DNA of 64,000 nucleotides from Kitagawia praeruptora (Eukaryota > Streptophyta > Magnoliopsida > Apiales > Apiaceae). Location: assembly GCA_037693485.1 (NCBI GenBank), contig CM075353.1, positions 62,577,501 to 62,641,500 of the forward strand, read 5' to 3'. Made by a program: the position numbers and the translations under genes. Below the pieces are notes generated by a model, which did no database searches, was not told the origin of the DNA, and saw nothing but the letters and a program-made list of their open reading frames with translations. Each line of letters starts with the position of its first letter. Positions within the stretch are counted from its first letter, which is position 1. Shown here piece after piece: positions 59,056 through 64,000 of the stretch.

Positions 59056-59987
59056 GATATATATGTCTATATTAATAAATTATTGATACGTAATACATGT
59101 TTGGAACAATCATACAATGTATAAGATCCAATTTCTAGAATTCTGGTTTTTTTTTCCAAAAACCCAATTATATACAATGTCACCATGTAAAATAAAATGG
59201 AGAGCCGATTTAGCTGATTTAATCTTTTTTAAATTTATTACAATATTAATACAATTATGGTATAAAAATGTTTTAAAAAAATTGATAACTAGTATGTGCA
59301 TCAAATAAAAATTGTTTTTATATAATTTTCAATGAGATCATAAAAGAAGTAGATTGGAAAGAATCCACCGGAATTATGCAGAATGGACTCTGAGAGGGTA
59401 AAGTCAAAAAAAAAAAAATTTGATAAAAATATAGTTACGGGTATGAGCTAGCATGTTTGCTAATACCATGATATAGTCAAAATTATTTAATGATGACAAT
59501 TATTGTTTTACATGTTTAAACTAATATTCTTAAATTAATATCGTTTGTTTTCTCTTAATCAACTTAAATTTTAAAACATTTTTTATTATAATGATCAAGG
59601 TTTATCACATTCTTGTATAACTCTTTTAAAGATTAGAAAGTTGGTTACATCCATAAGGGAATTCTAGTCGGGATGAATTTATGACTTTAATTTTTATTTA
59701 AAACGTTTTATTTCTATGCTTTAAAACAAGTCTTCATATTCGAATATTTTGATTGAAAGATAATAAGATGCACACCCGTATTAAAAAAAATAAATTGAAA
59801 CTACACACAAAAACAAATGTAAAAGCAATAGGTCCAACTCACTTACAAGCAAATACTTCAACTTATTTCAAAATTGTAGTTTGGATACAAACGTCAAAAA
59901 ATGAGTTGAAGATCATAAAAGGATTAGTTATAAAAGGCTAATTTGTTAGTTCTTGTCTTCTTGATCTACTGCCTTACGTGAAATCAA
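59056..59987. other. AT-rich region, LINE target
   Basis: No gene is visible. The LINE has inserted at its right edge. Confidence 0.4.
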
Positions 59988-59998
59988 GGGCATGTGTT

Positions 59999-60308
59999 AA
60001 AAAGCAGGGGTCATTCCATCTGGCCCCGGAACTTTGTCTGGGTCCATTTGAAAGACAGCATCTCTCACCTCTTCTTCCGTTACATGCTTCAGCAACTCTT
60101 CATTATTCACTGCTGTTATTCCAGGCTCTATGCACTCGATGACTTCATGGAAATTGGTTCTTGTAGCTTTAAACAAGTGACTGAAATGCTGAACAATATG
60201 ATCAGCTAAACCATCGTCCCAACCGATCCATTCCCCTTCCTCATTCTTCAGTCGATGAATCTGGTTATTTCTCCTACGAGCTGTAGTTGATGCATGAAAA
60301 TATCTGCT
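59999..60308 (-). pseudogene. LINE ORF2 linker and RT start, inverted
   Basis: About 103 uninterrupted codons on the minus strand: FHASTTARRRNNQIHRLKNE, WIGWDDGLADHIVQHFSHLF, then PDKVPGPDGMTPAF. This is the endonuclease-RT junction region of plant L1 ORF2. Its last residue (near 60,002) is followed in the protein order by YQKHWSIVGHD, which is found in plus orientation from 60,306. Confidence 0.9.
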
Positions 60309-63015
60309 ACCAAAAACACTGGTCGATTGTGGGACATGATGTGGTGCAGCTAGTAAGAAAGTTCTTTCAAGACGGTATAATGCCAGGGGGAATCAATGAA
60401 ACAAATGTGGTTCTGATTCCAAAAAAGAAGAATGTAGACATTGTAGGAGATTTGAGGCCCATATCTTTATGCAATGTGTTGGTTAAAATAGTTACAAAAT
60501 TATGGCCAATAGAATGAAGAATATGCTGGATAGTGTAGTTTCGGAATGTCAAAGCGCATTTATACTAGGAAGAATGATTACGGATAACATCATGGTAGGT
60601 TATGAGATGATTCATTTTCTTAAAAGGAAGAGGAGAGGTAGGGATAGGTTCATGGCTCTTAAAATAGATATGAGCAAGGCGTATGATAGGATTGAATGGG
60701 ATTATCTTAGAGAGTTGCTTTGCAAAATGGGGTTTCACGATTGGTGGGTACATTTGATCCTTCAGTGTGTGAATTCTGTATCTTATAATATCATGCATGA
60801 CTCTAGAGAGATGGGACCAGTGATTCCAAGTAGAGGACTGCGCCAAGGAGATCCATTGTCTTCGTATCTATTTATTCTTTGTGCTGAAGGGCTGTCTGCA
60901 TTGCTTAGAAAATATGAGAATAAACGATTAATTCAAGGTATAAGGGTCTGTCGTAGTGCTCCAAGAATTAATCACCTTTTATTTGCGGATGGCAGCTATT
61001 TGTTCTGCAAGGCAAATGATTCTGAAGCTTTGAAATTGATGGACCTCCTTCAAACTTTTGAAGAAGCGTTGGGATAGCAAGTTAATCTGTCGAAGTCTTC
61101 AGTAGTATTCAGTATGAATGTTGTAAGGGGCTGTAAGGAGAGAATTTGTGAGATTCTGCAGATGGATGAGGCTAATGATTCAACAACATACTTGGGCTTG
61201 CCAAACATGGTGGGTCGTAATAAGTCAAAGGTGTTGGGTTTTCTGAAAGAAAGAATGAAGCAAATGGTTATGTCGTGGAAAGAGAACTGGATATCACAGG
61301 CAGGTAGGGAGGTGCTAATTAAAAACATTGCACAAGCTTTGCCAACTTATGCTATGAGCATGTTTTTATTACCGGTGGAAATTATAAAAGACTTTGAGAG
61401 AAGCTTGTCACGATACTGGTGGGGTGTCAAGGAGAATGCTAGGGCGGGTATAATTTGGATGAATTGGGAAAGATTAAGCAAACATAAGTCGAATGGTGGA
61501 GTTGGTTTCAGAAACTTCCGTGACTTCAACTTAGCTCTGCTGGGCAAACAGGGCTGGAGGTTAATTAAGCAGCCACAAAGACTTTCATCAAAAATATTCA
61601 AGGCACGGTATTTCCCAGACAGCCATTTCTTCGACTCGAAGCTAGGTGATAACCCGAGATATATATGGAGGAGCATATGGGAAGCAAAAACAGTGGTGTT
61701 AGCAGGTGCTAGATGGAGGATAGGAGATGGAAGTCAGATTAAGATATTGGGACATCCATGGTTACAGGGTACAATTAGTCCGTGCATTACAACTGAACTG
61801 CAAGGGTTGGATCAAGCCACAGTCTCTTCTTTGATGTCTATGTATGGTAGCCAGTGAGACAGAGACGTCATAAGGGATCTGTTTAACCAGAGAGACTAGC
61901 AGTGTATCTTGAATAATCTGATAAGGGTGGGGAGTGAGGTAGACTTGTTGTATTGGAATGAGGATTTTACGGAAGAGTATACAGTGAAGAGTGCATATCA
62001 GTTGTTGCAGTCTCAAAAAGGGTCATGGCATACTTCGGACAATAGCACATTGTGGAAATATATATGGAGGATCAAGGCTCCACCGAAGGTGTTGAACATG
62101 GTGTGGAGAGCATTGACTCAGTGTTTACCAGTGAGAACAATTCTCTATGAAAAGCGAGTTCCAGTGAACGTAGTGTACCCAATTTGTAATGGTGAAGAAG
62201 AGACGGTTATTCATGCGTTGGTGCAGTGTCCGTTTGCGGTTCAGCGCTGGAAAAAGAGAACCAGAAATTATCGAAGTGTAGCTGCTACTAGTTTTGGTGG
62301 ATGGCTGCAACATATGTTCAATCAGACGGGGAAGGAAGAGCATGGGGAGATTGTTACGTTGTGCTGGAAAATTTGGTATGCTAGGAACAGAATGGTCTGG
62401 AATAATCAGGAGAGTGAGGTAAATTTTGTGGTCTACTCGACAAAGCAGTATCTTGCAGAATGGAGAAATGCTCAAGTTCATTCGACAAAGGCCCTGTATC
62501 ATGATGTAATTCATGGTGATGGAGCAGATTCTTGGGTAAAGCTAAAACAGAATGTAGTCAAGATAACAGTCGATGCTGCGATTTTTGCTGAAACGTCTAA
62601 ATATGGTATTGGAATGTTGGCACGTGATGATGAAGGGGAGGTTATTCAGGGTCGTTAAGCTGGGTATAATGGAGCAGTGAGGCCAGAGTACGCAGAGGCC
62701 ATTGCAGTAAAAGAAGCTCTAAGTTGGGTGTAGACAATGGAATGGAGGGAGATAATGATTGAAACGGACTGTTTAGCAGTGGTGCAAGCTATTAGGAGTA
62801 GCGTTCGCTTGAACTCTCCTTTTGGTAGCATTATTTTGGAGTGTCGTAGGATGCTTCGTGATTTAAACATTGATTTGTTTTTTATTAAACGATCTGCTAA
62901 TATGGCTGCTCATTTTATAGCGAGGGAGTCATATTCCTTTCCAGGTCGAGTGTTCGATAGGAGGTCTTTTCCTATTGAAATGATTTCTATTTTGTTGGCT
63001 GATAAGTTTGAGTAA
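60309..63015 (+). pseudogene. LINE ORF2: reverse transcriptase to RNase H, broken
   Basis: RT starts with VLIPKKKNVDIVGDLRPISL; a one-base frameshift near 60,500 leads into ANRMKNMLDSVVSECQSAFI, LKIDMSKAYDRIEWDYL, GLRQGDPLSSYLFILCAEGL and the catalytic motif FADG at 60,981-60,992 (FADD expected, second Asp lost). Stops follow at 61,075, 61,856 and 61,897. The zf-RVT region reads APPKVLNMVWRALTQCLPVR. The C-terminal RNase H-like part (TVDAAIF, ETDCLAVVQAI) is cut by stops at 62,656 and 62,731. It cannot make active enzyme. Confidence 0.9.
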
Positions 63016-63180
63016 TATATTTGCTTTTCGTCAAAAAAAAGGGCATGTGTTTAGGTGTGTCTTTTAAGTTTTAACTGCAATACATTTCGGCTAATGGTTT
63101 GCTCCATGAATCATGCATCTTGTTCACTTAATGTCCCAAAAATGGCAATGTACCAAATTGTTTTCTCCATTTGTGTTATA

Positions 63181-63740
63181 CTCCCTCCGTCCATTTCATT
63201 TCTTTATACTTTCTATTTTGAACCGTCCATTTCATTTCTTTGCATTACTAAAAATAGTACTCCCTCCGTCCCTTTTTAGTTGGCACATTTGCAAAAAAAC
63301 ACACATATTAAGAAAGAATTAATTATTTAATTTGTTTCCATGTTTGCCCTTAATCTTAACATTAAATGATGAGTTATGAGTGTGTATATTAAATATAAAG
63401 TCAAACATTGGTATTACAAACAAAGAGGTATATATGGAAAAATTGGTAAAAATATGTATTGGAACAAGGAATGTGACAATTATTTAGGGACAAATTTTTT
63501 TTACAAATGTGCCAACTAAAAAGGGACGGAGGGAGTAACTTTTAACAATAAAATACATTATTACATCCACTACCTCACTCCACCTTTTCAACCCTTTACA
63601 CTATTACACACACTACTTCACTTATTTTAACAATAAAATTACTATTACACCCACTACTACATTTATTTTAACAATATTACATCCACTATCTTGGTCTCCG
63701 TGAAAAAGCAAATGATAAGAAATCAAAAAAATGGAGGGAG
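63181..63740. mobile_element. Stowaway MITE (outer)
   Basis: CTCCCTCCGTCCATTTCATT at the left and the inverse CTCCCTCCAT at the right, with TA duplications at 63,179-63,180 and 63,741-63,742. The interior 'acccactacttcacttatt' phrases match the copies at 11,530 and 29,025. It hosts another Stowaway. Confidence 0.9.
63260..63535. mobile_element. Stowaway MITE (inner)
   Basis: CTCCCTCCGTCCCTTTTTAG and its exact inverse at the right end, with TA at 63,258-63,259 and 63,536-63,537. A different subfamily from the outer element. Confidence 0.93.
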
Positions 63741-63887
63741 TACTGATGTCCTTGAGCATTCATTATCTCTTATGGGCTATATCTGCTCATTTGAATTTGG
63801 TTGTCAAGTCATATTAATTACAGGATGCTACATGCATAGGGCACATGCATGGCTAGTCATGGCAGTCACTGTTACTAATAAGTCACT

Positions 63888-64000
63888 GTTATTTTTTTTA
63901 AAATTTGAATTTTTGAGGATTAAATTTTCAAATGAGATGATGATCATAATTACATATATATTATTCGTGATATTTCTAGAAAAAGAGTTATTTTAGTTAG
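63888..64000 (-). mobile_element. Helitron fragment cut by the window edge
   Basis: Closely matches 57,536-57,655 of the Helitron at 57,290 ('aaaatttgaatttt.gaggat', 'tcataattacatatatatta', 'gtgatatttctagaaaa'). It lacks the 3' hairpin, starting instead inside the element, so it is truncated or joined to other sequence at 63,888. Confidence 0.6.

Larger units (their letters stand above)
59999..63040 (+). mobile_element. L1-type LINE with inverted 5' end
   Basis: Bounded by the 11-bp direct repeat GGGCATGTGTT (59,988-59,998 and 63,041-63,051), with an 8-base A tail (63,033-63,040) after TTTTCGTC. The first 310 bp are in minus orientation; the rest, from RT to an RNase H-like end, is in plus orientation. 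ORF1 and the endonuclease are missing. Confidence 0.92.

Overview
This is nuclear DNA of a flowering plant, almost certainly a eudicot. It is strongly AT-rich, with spliced genes (GT-AG introns) and plant-specific families: a PORR-domain gene, FAR1-type Mutator transposases, Helitrons ending in hairpin-CTAG, Stowaway and Tourist MITEs, Ty1/copia and a plant L1-type LINE with an RNase H region. I cannot name the species. Only one gene looks like an ordinary host gene: a single-exon PORR protein (organelle RNA splicing family) at 19,990-21,201. Nearly everything else is layered mobile DNA, and many insertions can be dated relative to each other because target site duplications or uninserted sister copies are present.

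Layout. 0-4 kb: an AT-rich tandem array (unit about 0.8-0.9 kb), one unit split by a 762-bp TIR element. 4-7 kb: degenerate sequence, short tandem repeats and a (TA)n tract with two transposon ends. 7-13.6 kb: abutting Helitrons, minus strand up to 11 kb and plus strand from 12 kb. 15.0-19.75 kb: a minus-strand retroposon (14-bp TSD) split by a FAR1-type MULE flanked by an identical 446-bp duplication of its target. 19.8-24 kb: the PORR gene and its 3' flank. 24.1-48 kb: plus-strand Helitrons head to tail. Two of them (25,913-29,017 and 29,310-47,993) are copies of one element; the second has grown to 18.7 kb by nested insertions.

Those two sister Helitrons share an internal (TA)n tract that has repeatedly received TIR elements: two MITEs in the first copy, and a 9.9-kb MULE plus two MITEs in the second. 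The MULE (34,394-44,291) appears intact. It carries a five-exon FAR1-type transposase (818 aa by my splice model) converging on a 15-exon gene for an Ulp1/SENP-like (C48) cysteine protease (1,093 aa). Its two termini resemble, end for end, the termini of the MITE that sits in the same microsatellite of the sister Helitron. The second Helitron also holds a TIR element with two 5S-rRNA-like modules and a CACTA element carrying fragments of a DUF936-type gene and of the translation factor eIF3d.

48-64 kb: a Tourist MITE; a minus-strand Ty1/copia element whose reverse transcriptase region is replaced by the 3' end of a plus-strand LTR element; another (TA)n-bounded TIR element full of nested MITEs; a minus-strand Helitron; a LINE with an inverted 5' end and 11-bp TSD; nested Stowaways; and a Helitron fragment cut by the window edge.

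The best candidates for something little described are the TA-microsatellite-targeting MULE/MITE system with its Ulp1-like protease, the giant target duplication around the second MULE, the pairing of a short retroposon with a LINE through a shared 3' tail, and the 5S-bearing TIR element. All calls were made by reading the sequence; no database search was run.
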